A program made the position numbers and the translations under genes. Shown one piece after another: positions 10,801 through 25,800 of a stretch of DNA of 64,000 nucleotides (position 1 is the stretch's first letter; each line of letters starts with the position of its first letter). The stretch comes from Strongylocentrotus droebachiensis (taxonomy: Eukaryota > Echinodermata > Echinoidea > Camarodonta > Strongylocentrotidae). The DNA lies in NCBI GenBank assembly GCA_035222895.1, contig JAVYIG010002751.1:62001-126000 (forward strand), read 5' to 3'. The notes under the pieces were generated by a model. The model was given only the letters and a program-made list of their open reading frames with translations. It made no database searches and had not been told where the DNA came from.

Positions 10801-13800
10801 GGCACGTACAGAAGGGGGGAGGGGGTTAGGGGGTTGACCCTCCCCCCCTTCCGTTTTTTATGTGTGTATTTTGAAGCAACCCCCCCCCCCCCTTTTCTGT
10901 GATTTTTTTTATTTTTTTTTTTAAATTTAATTTAAAAAAATAAAAAAAAATATGCCAATGGCTGACCTAAAAAAGGTGACCTCACCCCCCCCCCAACGGA
11001 ACAAAATGTCAAATTTTCAAATTTCGAGACCAAAAAAAATAAAGTGTCCTCTTCCCCCCCCCCCCCCCCCCGCTTTATTTAGCGGCTGGCTGAGTCGTTA
11101 CGATTTTTTTTTCGGACCCCCCCCAAAAAAAGTGGGCCCCCCCCCCTAAGAAATCCTGGATCCGCGCCTGCATACAAGAAGCAAATCTTATATTCATACG
11201 TTAAAATACGGATGTATATGTACTTGTGTAGATACAAGATGAAATAGGATATAGAATTCTTGTCTTCTAACAATAGACACTATGAACATTTCGTACCTGA
11301 AATACCCTTGCAATACTCGTCGAAAAAGGCTGACCTCCTTGGTAGTTTCCTGTGAGTTCAGGATTACAAAGTCTTACAAAACTTGTGTAATTTAGTTGAA
11401 AAAATGTTGACAAAAACCGACCATCAGATTTGGGAGGAGTTTGGTTGCTAAGGACAGTCATAAACGAAACTTACAAAATATTCAACCTTTATTTCTACAG
11501 CTTTCATTCTTACGATCGCCATTACCTGTCAAGTCGTAAACCCATCAAAGGGATGAAGCAAGGGTGAAAATTGGATCAAGACTGTTCGAGTTTGTGTATT
11601 TGCCCGTTAGACCTTGGAGCCCTGGCTCGATAGGCAAACCGTAAATAGTCGTTAGGCAGCATAGCTGAAGGAGCTTCCACACTAAAATAAGCTTCAGCAG
11701 CTTAGTTTGGTATAGGCCTACATAGATAGAATATAGTGAATGCTGCACATCACCCTGTAGTAAATAGTCATTTTGTGAGTAGATAATATTAATATAGGTT
11801 CTGTTGTTATACGTTTCACTGACGATATAATCGGGTGAAAAACAATTGAGGTACTCTAGACTTTAAAAAAGTATTTATTAATATATTTTCAGGGGATATA
11901 CAGTATGCTCCCTAATTTTGATGAAAATTCGTTTTAGAAGCTCTTAACAGGGTAAAAAATACTTATATTTCTAAGGTAGCTCTTAAAGAAAACCATGTGG
12001 ACAAAATGGCTTTAGTAATAAATAAAAAAAAGTAGCTATTTCGGTAGACAATACATACAATTAACCTACTAATAAGGCGAGGGTAGTCATGGTCTATTAG
12101 TCTAGGGAGTGCCTCCCTTATTGCGCAGATAATATGGAAATGTTTGCACATCCAAATTGTGTGTATTAATCTAGGCCTACTTACAAAGTTGATTTTAAAC
12201 AATGTATAAACAAATCAATCATGAATTTAAAAAAAAATTGGATTATGCCAGATGATCAGAAACGAGTAAGAGACAACAAGTGGAACCAGAGGAATTTTCA
12301 GAAAATGGGCAGAAATGGAGAGAAAATGAGGAAAATAAGAAATGTCAAAGGCGAAAACGACTGTCATGCCGAAAAAGAAGATCAATGAAAATTATATTCT
12401 TTATAATTATAAACCTGTTGAAAGGCTTTACTCTATTAAGCTTCACAAGCTAAAATGCCGGAAGACACTAAGGAAAAACTCATTCAGCCAGAGAATAATC
12501 AATGTGTGGAATGGTCTTCCAGGCGATGTTGTGGAGAGTACCACTATCAATCGTTTCAAATCTGGGCTTGAGAAATGGTGGAAAGATGCCCCAGATAAAT
12601 ATGATGACAACCCCAACCAAACGAAACCATGGATAGGAACAATAGTCTAAAGACTGAATAATCCTGGATCAAGTGAGTTACAAGTGAGTTAATTGTATGC
12701 CATTATTTTGACTTATGTGATTGATCAATGTAAATATTACCATAAATGTAGAGGTTTGAGGGGAAGGAAAACAGCAAATAGAATTAAAGAAGAACATGTT
12801 TTTAAAAAACGAAGACGATGAACAAGGAAATGAAAACAATTTAAGGGATTAAGTACAATTTTAGATTTTAGTATTTTAGAATAATTATTATTATAACATA
12901 TATACGAATTATAATATTATTTTGCCAATGATTATTCTTCTTTTTTTAAAGAAAAATATAAACAAGAAGAAGGTAGAGCTTGTCATTATTTTTTCATGCA
13001 GTCAAAAAGAAGTGGTTTAGCCATGCGTTTGATAATTTGGAAACTTCTATGATAATTTTGAATTGTTGACAACAGACCATCGCGTATCACACCCCCACAG
13101 TCGGCAGGTCTACATCGCGACGAGGAGCTGCTTTGCCCACAAATACTGCAAACGAAAGGGAAACACTAGAACGTGCCGACAATTTTGGTAACCTCTTTTT
13201 GGCACACAAGAAATATCATCAACAATTATTACAAATAAAAAAACTTGTAACGTTGTATTTAAATGTAGTAGCCCTCATTTGGACACCCTATAGAATTTCG
13301 ATGAAATTCCATGGATAAGCTCTGAGGTGTGATGGTAACCCTCTCCAGAATCTTAGAGCAAACGGACCTTTAGTTTTGAAATGAAAAGTGAAAAAGATTT
13401 GTTTTTCTCTTTTCTTTGAAGTGAGCAGTTATTGGCTCGTGGAGGGTTAGTTATTAAACTTCAAAGAAAATGAAAGAAATATAGTCATTTCTCATTAGAA
13501 AACTACTGTTCAGTTTGCTATAAAATTTGAAAAGGGTTATAATCATGCCTAAGAGCTTCTACACATGGAAATTCATCAAAGTTGAGATGGGTGCGCAAAA
13601 TGAGGGATACTACCTTTAATGATATCTTCGGTATCTCAAGGAGACCGAAATCATTGTTCTATTTGTATTCCAGTCTTAGAATGAACTGCTACAGTACGGA
13701 TAGTAATATCTGCCCCAAACTCGAAATAGCGGCAGTTTCCATCGAGCTGAAGATTTCGGGTACGAGACGCACATCATTTTTATGCCGCAATTTTACAATT

Positions 13801-16800
13801 ATGATCCACCTCGCAGCATTATATCAAGATAGTGGTCGTCAAATATGTTGATGTCATGATTGTTTGTAAATGTTTTCAAATGTTTATTAGTTTTGGGGAA
13901 TCGATGAAATTTGTTCTTTGAGCGCGAATATGTGGAAAAATTGAGGAACCCACAAGAGCGATTTTTGAATATTTCCCTTTTTTTTCGCTCCCTTTATTTG
14001 GTTTACGGTAGCAATTCTGTCGAGTTGAGGAGCGAATCGCTCGTCGCCCCCGTGTATTTTTTACCCTGGCACTTCGGCATGATAACCTTTTTCAACGGAT
14101 CATTAATTTGGAGAAGAGCAGTGAATATATTTATTCTATTTTTCTTAAAGTCTGATTAGTAATCCGGATCGACAATCATTGTACACTCTATTTACTTCTC
14201 ATTTCAAAATTACTGGTCCACGCGCTCTAAATTAAAAAGAGGGTATGCACATGTCTGAGAGGGCTACTACTTTTAAAGTTATTGGATAGTTTGGGAAATT
14301 CTGGAGGTGGTGTCGGCCTCCATGATTTTGTTAAATCGGGAGGATGAACTTTATTGTGGTTGAAGTTCAACCTCTCTTGTCGAATGATCATCAATATTTA
14401 TTGAACACCATAATTCGATAAATCTGTGCCTGATTTTCCGCGGTATGTCGTTTCTAGTTTCTAGCCAATTTAATTTGCCTTTACGTCTCTGATTGCTGGA
14501 GAGACTGGACTGAGTTAATAATCAGTGATTCACCTTCTCGAGAAAAACAAGGTAGTGCTTGCACGAGTTAAAAAATAATAGCCCTAATTTGCGCACCCTC
14601 CCCAATGTCGATAAAATTCTATGCGTAGGAGCTCTTAGGCATGATAATAAACGGACCAGTAGTTTTCAAATGATGAATGAAAAGAATCTTTTTTTTTTCT
14701 TTGAATTGAACATATTTATGTTTCGTGGAGGGTTAGTTATCAATCTACCTTTAAAAGCGTCCCCAAAATTTGATGGCAAAATTTAACCAAAATGTTTAAT
14801 GTTATGAAAGAGGATGATATAAAAACCAAATGTTTCTGAAGACGAATATCAATAAACGTATACAAAATGTGGGTTTTCTGCCATCAATGTTCGTCTTCAA
14901 ACACATTCGTTGTTAAAATAATTGCAGGTGTGTGTGTTGAAAGACATTCTCTTTCGCATCATTAAACAATTTAAGGAAAATTTGGCCATTACATTTCTGG
15001 AAAATGTTGGGCTCCCAGCAGTTAAAACTTCACCCACAGTTTTTGTTACACGAGTTTGAAGAAAATCAAAGCTTCATTGAAACTAGCTGAGATGACACTA
15101 CTTTGTAATTAGCATGATTGTTGAAGGGCGGCCCATCCTACTGCTTACAATATTCCAGAGCTACTGATATCGATGGCAACACATACGCCTGAACCACCAA
15201 AATGTATCCGATGCCATAAACATTTACCGCGATCAGCATGAACAGGTAGATTCGTTTTGAGCTTTCGACACACAAATTAACCAGCTAGGATATGAATCTA
15301 CATGTACTGCTTATTGGGCACGGACACTACCATCAGGCCACCACTGGTTGTCAATTTGTTGCTGTGGCTAACCCACTTGGATCATACTACAATATAATAT
15401 TGAAAATTCACTGTTGCATTCGGCTACCTTATTGGCTACGCCTAACATTATCAACCTTCGGCTACTCCAGTCAAAACATTGGGCTGAGACATTTATGACC
15501 TCAGTACCAGCTGCCACCTGCAAATATATCGTACTGAACAATAACTAGGTCAACCTGGGTCTGGCCTTTATCAGAGTCGTCATGTGCACAACAGTTTGGT
15601 CACATTCCAATTTTGGATGTAAAAAGAATAAGGTATGCTCACATCGAAAAATTAAACTGGACATGTGCATGTCACAGTTGATCTAAACTAATTTTCCTTG
15701 TGAATAGGTTACAACCTGGAGAACAAAAAAAAAAAAAAAAAACATGTGATGAGCTGAATAAAGAATGTCAAGAACATATACACTTATGAACAGGCCGGCA
15801 TGATCTTGCCAAGGTCTTCAATTCCAGCGAAATTTTCTTGAAACAGTCTACATTTTGTCGCGGACAAACTGACTTATTCTTATCTTATGGCAAATTTTAC
15901 AGATTGAAGATAATTTTAAGATTAATGTTCGACTGTTCGTATACTACATGGGCCTATGACGACGGTCGTGTGCCTTATTAGTCTGACAGTTTTTTTACGG
16001 TCATAATTCAATGCAACACGACGAAAAACTATCTTAATTTTGACTCGGTGGAAGGCAGCAGTCAGAAGACCCGACCACTGACTGGATTATGTTTTCATAC
16101 CGTTGCACTATCTATTGATTTTACTTTCTCTCTTTCTAAAGAATAGTTAAACCAAAAACTCGAAATCATCAATATTAAATGTACTAAGTACTAATAAAAG
16201 ATATTAATTAAGCTTGCTTCCATAATTTGTTTATAAATATTGCAGTGCATGCATCTATGTGATGTTTCTTTTAAGGGTCTGGGCAAAGAGATACCAGCTA
16301 TCCTCCTAGTCTGCAAGCACAAACCCTGGTCAGTCGTAAAAGTGAGTCTGCACTATAAGACTACCATCACAACCAGTAGGTAGCTGGGCTAGACTTCTCT
16401 CAAGGCACAATGATTTGTTGATAAAGTGTCAAATTAGGGTCTGTGCCTGCAGTAGGTAGCTGGGCTAGACTTCTCTCAAGGCACAATGATTTGTTGATAA
16501 AGTGTCAAATTAGGGTCTGTGCCTGCAGACTACTATCCTCCTTGGTCCGGGCAAACAACTGTATAATGCCTCGAAACCGCGAATTCCTCCTAACATTTGG
16601 TTGTCCTCGATTGCTTTACTGGAGAAGGGGCGGGCGGGCGGATTTTTTTGTTTGTTTTAATTTCATTTTGGGGGGTCTTTTTTTGATTTTTTTTTCTTCC
16701 CATATTTTTTAAAATTTTGTTTAAATAAATAAAAAAAAATCCATACAAAAAACAAAAATTCCTTGGGATGTCAAGCATTTAAACAAACGATGTCAATGAA

Positions 16801-19800
16801 ACACTTATAATGGTAAAGATTATTTTAATGTACAATGAATGTCAAGACCAACACAGAAAGTATTTTTGGCTTTGAAATACAGCACCTTTTAAATCCCACT
16901 GTACTACTTATAGCTACTTGCGCCCTCTATATAGCAAACAATGCCTAATCGGTGACCATTAGTCCCCCATGATCCTCTTTATCTTATGTTAACTGAGAAC
17001 TGATTTGATGAGATAACCACCTGTCCAGTGACCTTGCAGGGTGGTCTAATTCCTCCTGTAAACTAGTACAGATGGGCTTCAGAATGAGTTTAAAAATGCT
17101 CAGAACCCGATTTGAATGAACGGCATTTTGACATGGTATTAAAATAAAAATGGCAAGTTTAATAAATACAGAATTGCGAACTGAAAAGATCAAACTGGCA
17201 ACGGGACGGATTTTGATCCTTGCAAATAATACGAGCGGCCCGAAAATGACGAGCGGGCGGTCGAGGACAACCAAATGATTTTTTTTTTTTTTTTGCCTAA
17301 TGGACAGACAAGGTCACGCGCTAGCTGAGAGGTAAATATTACCAAATTATTATTGTTTTTATGACTTTTGTAAAGAATTTTGCTAATCTTGCTTGAAATA
17401 TGATTAAAATGAAAAATTTAAGCTGAAACAAACTTCGAACGCAAGGAATCGACCAAGGTAATACAAAGTTTTGGTATGGGGTCATGAATTTGGTTCAAAT
17501 GAACATATTGGAAGCATGTACGATCCTACAATATTCAGTGATCGTTGTCGTGGTCGAAATCGACTCTAAAGTTATGAAATTGTAAATAATAAACACTTTG
17601 TGTTGAATAGCTCCCTCTCAAGGTCAAGATATTTATTAAGCTATAAAACAATGTTTATTGACTAAAATCGACCGATTAGCTATTCTCGTTCGGAAATGAT
17701 ATACCTCAACTACATACTCTGAGATTTTCATGGTCGCAGCTACCATCGTACGGCCGTAGGAGCTATTTGAAATTTATCAAAATTTACCGGGAGCACCGGT
17801 AAATCTTTATATTCAATTTTTCTCGAAAGCAGAAGTGTTTTAGGGGCTAAAATTTCTGGTGTTTTTAATTCATCCACAGGGGCATCCAAATATATCAAAA
17901 TTGTAAAGAATCACTATCCACCCATTTTTCAAAATTTCCCAAAACTCAGTTTTCTGCATGGGGAAAATAGTCTCATGTCAAGACGTCGATTACTATGACC
18001 TAAAGAAAATGAGTACAACCAACCTTACCAAACATTGTCATTCACTTGCGTTGTACAGAATAAAACAAGCCAACCACCTTACAGTATTTATACGAATGCA
18101 TTCATTTCAAATTTTATAACGTATTTTCAGCCATACACTAATACCATAAAGTTGGAATAATTTCGTTACACTGACCAAAGTTTAAGAAAATTGAAAAAAA
18201 CATAAACCACAGTTTGTAAAGATTATTGTGGTTTGATTGTCATTATGAGGAAATTGATCATTAAAGTTTTGAGAAAACAATAAGTGTTATCGAAGACTTT
18301 ATGAACAGAACAACAGCGTATATCGCATGCTCATTATTTACAAACCGGAAATAATAAACGAGAAGCTCAAAAGAAAAGAAAATTTAATAAATGCATAAGG
18401 AAATATAGAAAAAGAAGATGAATCAAATGACAAGGCAATAAAACAGAAAAAATGGAAAGAGAAAGAAGGGAGAAACAAATAAATATATTAGGAAAGAAAG
18501 TAGATGAAAGAAGGATAAACTCAGAAATACATCAGAAAAGACATAGGCCTAAAGAGAAAGAACGGACGAAACAAAGAAATAAGAAAATTGTGGAAAGAGA
18601 GATATAGAGAAATGAGAGAAAAACATTGAAAATATATCAGAACAGAAAGAAACAGAAAAGCAAATATATAAGAAATAGAAGATGAAGGCAGTTAAAAGAA
18701 AGAAATCCATTAATGATCACACAAAAAGTGAAATTAGGGGAGAACAAAGAAATATAATAAGGAAAATATATGAGGAAAAAGGAAAGACAGCACATCTAGG
18801 GCACAGGATTAATTCAATATTTTCTTCTGAGAAAAATGTAATTTATGTAATGTTTAGTACAAAACAAACAGGAGAGCTCCTCGCGAGTGACGTCACATAT
18901 TTGCCAATTTCCGTTTGATCGATTTCAAATTTGAAAATAAATTTCTTGTCCGTTATCGGATTCCCACCAACCTTTCACTAAATATGTTATTTCAAATTTT
19001 ATTAAATCAACTTAATATCGAAGTGGACTTTCCATTTAGTAAAGAAAACAAAAGTTAATAGAATAATATGGATATAGATCGCTAGAAATGCTGCGAAGAC
19101 ATTTACTGTCACTTAATAGCGTTCACTCGCCCTGGGCTGTGCTAATCAAGGTAATAACTAATAGTTTGCTTTATCAGAGATAAATCACCGGTGCTCAATT
19201 TCAGACTCCCTGGGGTATCAGGTGTCCTTATCTGACCTCGCTTGGGCTGATTCTACAAGGTGATGAACTAAAATACAGTGCTATATAATATAGGACCCCA
19301 ACTCGTTGCGAACTGCGATCACGGATGATGGCCTACTGTAAGGAGAGAGTAATAGGCTGATTCGGAGAGTGGACTTTCTTGTTCTTGGATATAATATTTA
19401 ACGAGCATTTGGTGTGAATTTGCGTATTTTGTCGAGTATTGTTTGCTGAAGTACGTCGCTAATGTGTATGTGTAAAACGGGATTATGCAATGCGTGTGGT
19501 TGTACATTTGAACTGACTGAGGCATCTCATTTCTTATCCCCCGGTTATTTTCCAGTAAATTTTCTGTCATTCCAAAACAAATTACACCGGTATAATTGTT
19601 TATTGATTGTGTATGTTGATTTTGGAGATCTAAATATAATCATTATATAGAATAGAATATACAATACCTGCCTTCTCGGCCCGATGATGAAATAACATTA
19701 TTATATAACAACTAAGGAAAGAACATAAATACATCTACTAAACTGACACTGAAATGAATACAAAGCAATAAGTTTGTTTACCACAATTGAAATGAACCTT

Positions 19801-22800
19801 CCAATAATGTGCCAGAAATTCCAAGAAAGAAGAACGATCGCACTGATACAATTTCGTTAAATATTCACTAAAAAATAGAATGGAAAAAATGGAAAATAAA
19901 TCCGGTATTCGAGACAAATAAAGACATGATTCTTCCTTTTCCCATCCCATATACTGAATAGGAATGGTCTTATTAAAGGTAAAGACCAGTATTGGAAACG
20001 CCCCAATTTCAAAAAATGAAATGGAAGCTCTTATTACCAATCATGTGAAAGAATATGTTTTGACTAATACATGATGAAAAAAAAATTGCCGGGAAACCGC
20101 CTACTAATTCATATATTTGGTAAATTTGTTTCTCTCATGGTCTGTGAGAGATATAGGGTAGTCCCATAAACATCTTTCTGTCTATAGTGCTTGTAACTTT
20201 ACGAAGAATGGGCCAAATTTCTTATCATTTTGATGATTCCAGAACCTTGCAGATGCTAGATGCTAGATGATCAACCTTTTCTGATCGATTCCACAACGTT
20301 TCTTTCACAATGCAATCGCATGACCATAACTGGTCTTTACCTTTAAATTATGGTGCCAAAAAATCCATCAAAGAACAACAAGTTACGTCGATGAAATTTC
20401 CTTATACCGTTACTTTCAAAAAACAAAAAACAATTGAAGAAACAAATAAATCACTCCAAAAAAAAACAAAGGTTCTCCCATCTCCTATTTAGGCAACAAT
20501 TTTTGGCATTTTCGTGATACCAGTTATTCTATTAAAGTGTCAAATCAAATTTGCTATTTATTTCTCAAAATTCTGGAATAAAGGTACAGTTTGCGATTGA
20601 AATACATTCAACAATATAAAAGGGGAAATCACTCACTTGAGGTTATTCACTCGGCCCATAATTTTTTATTTTTTTTGGGGGGGGGGGCGTGTGTGGACAG
20701 ATTAATTTCACTAGACTTCGAGATTCGCATCGCGATCCAATTCGCAGTAATTCTTGGGATTTTTCAGAATAATCGCGATGGTTTGCCGGGCGCTGTGTGT
20801 GCGATTGGTATTGAGAATCAAAAGTCGATTTATTTCATCCCAGGATTACAAGCGCGTATTCATCGTTGAGATTCACGCATGCGCAGTTCGAACGTTCTTA
20901 CCGTCGAGCGAGAATTCTCCCTGTGTGTGAATGGGTCGCCCCCACGAAAATCTACTTCAACTTCTACGTCGGTACTTGACAAGTTGACAGGATCCATCAG
21001 TCAGGATATAACGTCAAGGTTATCTTTCTATCGCGATCCAATTCGCACTAAATATTGACTATGTGAACGGTCACAAAAAATAAACTTTGCATCACGATCC
21101 AAATCCCCGGTCCAAATCACACTAATTCTTATGTGTGAACGGGCCTACTAACTCAGAGGAGGAAGCTTCGCAAGTCATGAATGAATAGACCTAAATTCCT
21201 TCCTCTGTTTATGTCTGGTTACTAGGCAACACATACTGCAGTCAATCAAAATGTCCGATTCATTTGTGGCTGTTTTCAAGTGATTCAGATTAGCCTAATT
21301 CAAATATTCAACAATCATTTTTGAAATAAATATATTATAAAGTGAAATACACCAGTTTATGGTTATGGGCGCCATTATAATCTACGAGTAAACACACCAT
21401 TGACGTCAAGAGGTCAGTGGTTTACGCGCCCCTACCCATTTTAAAGGATCATTTTTTTCGAAGTAAAGACCATTTTTCACAATTTCCGTGTGTTTGCCAG
21501 GCAAACACCAGAAAATGTTGGAAATTAAAAAAAACTGGACCTACATGTTTATGATTTTTGTTGAAAAAGTGACCCATTAGAGTGACACCCCCGTATGCCT
21601 TCATATGTGAGCCCCCCCCCCCCCCCCCATTACGGTAGATAACTTCAAACAGGCGCGCGCCCGCCCGCAACCCAGTGAAACCTGTGAAAAAGTGTATAGT
21701 AATATCAACGTTTTTCCGAAAAATACTCCAAAAATAACAAGAAAATTGACACGAAACAGGTAATAAACATAATCTTTATTTAGACATAATAAATATTTAC
21801 TTCATTTTGGGTATGTTTTAGTAGGGTATCTCCAGGCCGGAGTTACGGGTCAAATTTCGGATAGGTTTCTGAACAAGTGCCATTTTTTTTCTTTTTTTTC
21901 GGGAATACTAAATTAGAGTTTTGACTTATGATAATAGTCGATTATCGCCCTTTCAACTGCAATGTATACGAATGAGTGAAAATGTAACCCTTGTGTGTGC
22001 CACAATTCACAGCATAAACATGTTTGTAATTCCATTATTGCAGACCATGCCTGGGTAAATTAATTTTTGCAGTGATTGCCATGAAAAAGGCTCAACAAAG
22101 GATAATCTGATTATATTGCAAAATATAATTGGCTAGACGGCCAGTTGGCAACCACTCAAAATCGACTATTACAGTTAGAGTAACATAACGCAACAACGTC
22201 ACTTCAAAGAGATAATAACACGAATGGTATTATTATGAGTACAGTGATCTGGTGAAAGAGACATATTTAATTACATACACATATACATATTGTTTCATAG
22301 TCTGGTTGAGCCAGGGGCGTATATAAATACAAAACAGCCTTGGCGATAAATACTTTGCTCGAGACTATCGCAATATATTCTGTGTCTATGGAAAGGAAGA
22401 ATTTTTTTACCTGCACAACTGATGGCACTCGAGCTCGAGTGATGCTGTACACGTGATTCATCTCATGTTTCTCAGCATCACTCCACCATTTAATATCATT
22501 TCAGGAATGGATACCAGGAATACTGTAGCACCAAACATGCATCCAACATAAAGGACTGATAAGCCAGTCATTGAAATCGGTAGTCATATTCCACATAATT
22601 ATTTCCTTTTGGCAATATTTGGGGCTAAATTACAGCACAATGATGGGAAGATACGGCGCGCCAAGTCCGACAAAAACCCCGCGAAACGTTTGAACAGGTT
22701 TGAAGCACAGTCTTTCCGGTAACATGAGCAAGGGAATGAAAAACGCCTTGAAATAACTAGTCTGCAGGCACAGTCTCTGATCTGAAACTTTTAACAGATA

Positions 22801-25800
22801 TACATGTACATGTATTATGTTTGGAACAAGCGTCTATTATAATAGTACCTGAGCAGCTACCGTATGCACAAACTGTCGTTTTAGATCATGCAAAATATAA
22901 ATACTATCACAAACAATGTTATCAATATCATACTTTTTTTTTCCTTCTGATGAATTCTAGACTAATGGGAATAACATAGATTTCTACCAACAAAAGGGAA
23001 ATACAGTCATGATTACCAAACATGCAGAGTATTATAAAATAAAAGATGTAATTTAGTTTAGTAACTCAACCCGTGTCTGTCAGCCGAATTAACGGATATG
23101 AATCAAACTGACCTATTACAAATAGTTATGTTGATTATCTATTTAATACGTGATTTATCTTGAGAAAAATATTTCATAATTCTTACATAAACATTGCTTT
23201 CGCTGAAATACATGCAGAATTGCAAGTACAAATTGAAGGATATAATGATTTGGTAGAAATGTCTCTGAATGTACTTATTAATTTTACTTCGAAACCAAAT
23301 TTAAATTTGCATAATCATACTCTGAACAAGGGCCACTCATGCTCTATTTTGTATTTTATGATTACAAGTCCCTGATTATAACACAGAACAAAATATAAAC
23401 AGAGAAACAATTACTTCAGTATTTTAGTTGTTCAATGAATATATTGATTTGCAGAGTGTGTGGGCATTTATTCCCAAGCAGTGCACATTAAAATAGACAC
23501 ATGCCAGGTCCATCGGGGGTCAAGGGATTGACCCCTTGCCACATTCCCGGGATATAGGTCCACACTTTAGGAATATGGCAGCTAGGGGTCAATTCATTGA
23601 CCTCCAATGGACATGGCATATTATGTATCATAGTAGTACATTAAGTAGGTACACCGTACACTAATGTATAAGCATGGACCTACTATGGTATGAGCAGGGA
23701 TGTGTTGGTATGAGCGTGTATTCTCATTGCAAGGCTATAATCGCATCGCTTGATATGGGGCTAATATATAAAATGGAGAAGATGCTTACAATGTATATTC
23801 ATTCTATAAGTATTATCAGTATCATGGTTTACTGGAGATCGTTGTTCAATTGTCAATTGACAGAAGGCCCCTGATGTTGCAAACATTGCACAACCAAACA
23901 TCAACTCGGAGTCTTAGCCCGAGTCTTATAGAGGACACATCAAAAATGCTGATTCAACACCGGCATGGAAATTGGAATTCAACTGGTTTCCATTTACTAC
24001 ATTGTTCCCACACCAAAAATGAGTGTTAAAGAAACATGAACAAGGAAATTATAGAAAGTGATGGAATTTGTAATAAAATCGTTTTAATTCTGTATCGCCG
24101 TTGTTGAAACATCTGTCCGGTGTCGTTTATAATTATGTACCTTTATAGATACCAAGGTAGTTTACCCTGTTGTATATGTTTTTGCAAAACAAAGTAGAGA
24201 ATCATCCATTATAACACTATTCTCTCCTGGCACCAGCGGTGTAGGTAATTAAGAGCATGTGTGGCCTCCCCGTCCAGTTGAACGGTATAACAATTAACAA
24301 CAATGAAAAGAAAGACATGAAAGAGAGAGAAAATGAACATGGTACCATCTTACCCCCTGTCATAATTGTATCCCTCATATTTCAATCCTACGAACCGCGA
24401 ACCATGACGAACCACCCCACCCCCTATATATACTCGAAGACTTTATAATTATGAGGCATTTTGTTGTTGTTTTTAATGGGTAGGCTACTGTCGAGCTTTC
24501 AAAGTTACACATGCACTCTTTAGAAAAAAGAGAAATACGGTTTATAGGTCTCGATCTTTACGCTTCCAAAATTTGTTCTTTACGCTTCTAAATACCAAAT
24601 GGAAATCGATTACCACGGACTTCACACATGTGGTTAGAGTCGGGAATGTAAATAGATGTCGTGACAAATGACATAGTGCTTTCCTGGGGCCCGAGTCAAC
24701 GCCCTTGCATCCCGAGTGATTATACCCCTTGATTACGTCAAGTGTCTGAATTTGACATCCATTTAGAAAGTAAACGAATGATGACTCAATAATAAATTTA
24801 GTCTTTAATTCTATACATTGTTGAATGAAATGTCATCAAAGAATTCCATTTTTGTTGGAAAACCAGAGATAGAATAAATATATAATAATATGTATGCAAC
24901 ATATTATGACACTAAATTCTAACTGAAATATAGTGCAATCGCCTGAGGTGCACAAAACACAGTTGCACTAGGATTGCGCCTGTTCTTTTTGACCGTACAC
25001 AATATAGATTAAATCTTCCACAGCTCTGTACATAATTATATATCTGCACAACTTCATGTAAAGAACATGCAGAGCTAGATAAGAAAGAGCATAGACGGAA
25101 AGAGCATGACCGTTATTACGTGCCTAAATCCCCTATAGCTTCCGGGGGCTCTGTCCCCTGAACCCTATTAGGGGCCCTGGACCCCACGCCAATGTACGCT
25201 CCACTCTACCTGGTTGTAAATACTTAAGCCCCTCCCCCTCCAACTTTGAAAAACGTTCCGCGGGGCCTGCAGGCATGTAACATGTAAGAGTCCGATGGTG
25301 ATGCAAATTTTTGTTCTGCCCCCCCCCCCCCCCCAACAAAAAAAAAAAGTTTTTGCTCATTACGCCACTGCATAATAATGAATCAAACATTATTTTTGAA
25401 CATTCAGAAAAGGATTAAAAGTAGAGATCGGTACAACGAATCGTCTTCAGTTTATCTAATAATTTAATGAAACTTCAAAGCTGCAGCGCTTCGCGCGGGA
25501 GGGCGCTTCACGCATTCTGTAAGTGATTCGCCCCCCCCCCCCTAAAATAAAAATCTAGCTACGCGCTTGTTTATAATTATATAGGGCCCAAGAAAGCACT
25601 GACAAAATAAATAATACCCGCATAGTTACAAAAGAAAATTCAAAGATGAGCTTTTGAGGAGAGTGAAATCAAAAGTATCACAATACACTCCATGCGGGGA
25701 GCCCTGCCTCAATACATTATATCATAGGTTTTCAAAACATATAATTTTAGTTTCTGCACTTTAGGGGAAAACTTTCCGTAAAATAAACTGAAGGCCTACA

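Larger units (their letters stand above)
8121..11170. mobile_element. hAT-type DNA transposon (non-autonomous), 3050 bp, 8-bp target duplication CATACAAG
   Basis: It begins CAGGCGCGGATCCAGG and ends with the exact reverse complement CCTGGATCCGCGCCTG. Both sides carry the direct repeat CATACAAG (8113-8120 and 11171-11178). An 8-bp duplication with CAG...CTG termini is the hAT signature. The interior has no transposase: it holds a poly-purine tract (8170-8410), tandem repeats (8800-9410), an inserted foldback (9584-10330), a satellite of about 94 bp (10335-10800) and poly-C/poly-A tracts. Confidence 0.88.
20346..25100. other. Intron 1 stretch, mostly without recognised features
   Basis: Apart from the repeats at 20690-21145 and 23501-23619, a poly-C run near 21612 and a possible hAT end (caggggcgtatata) at 22314, I see nothing identifiable. 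Confidence 0.4.

Noticed and set aside
22314..25374. A third hAT element between caggggcgtatata and tacgccactg
   Set aside because: The flanking 8-mers do not match and the termini are not good inverted repeats.
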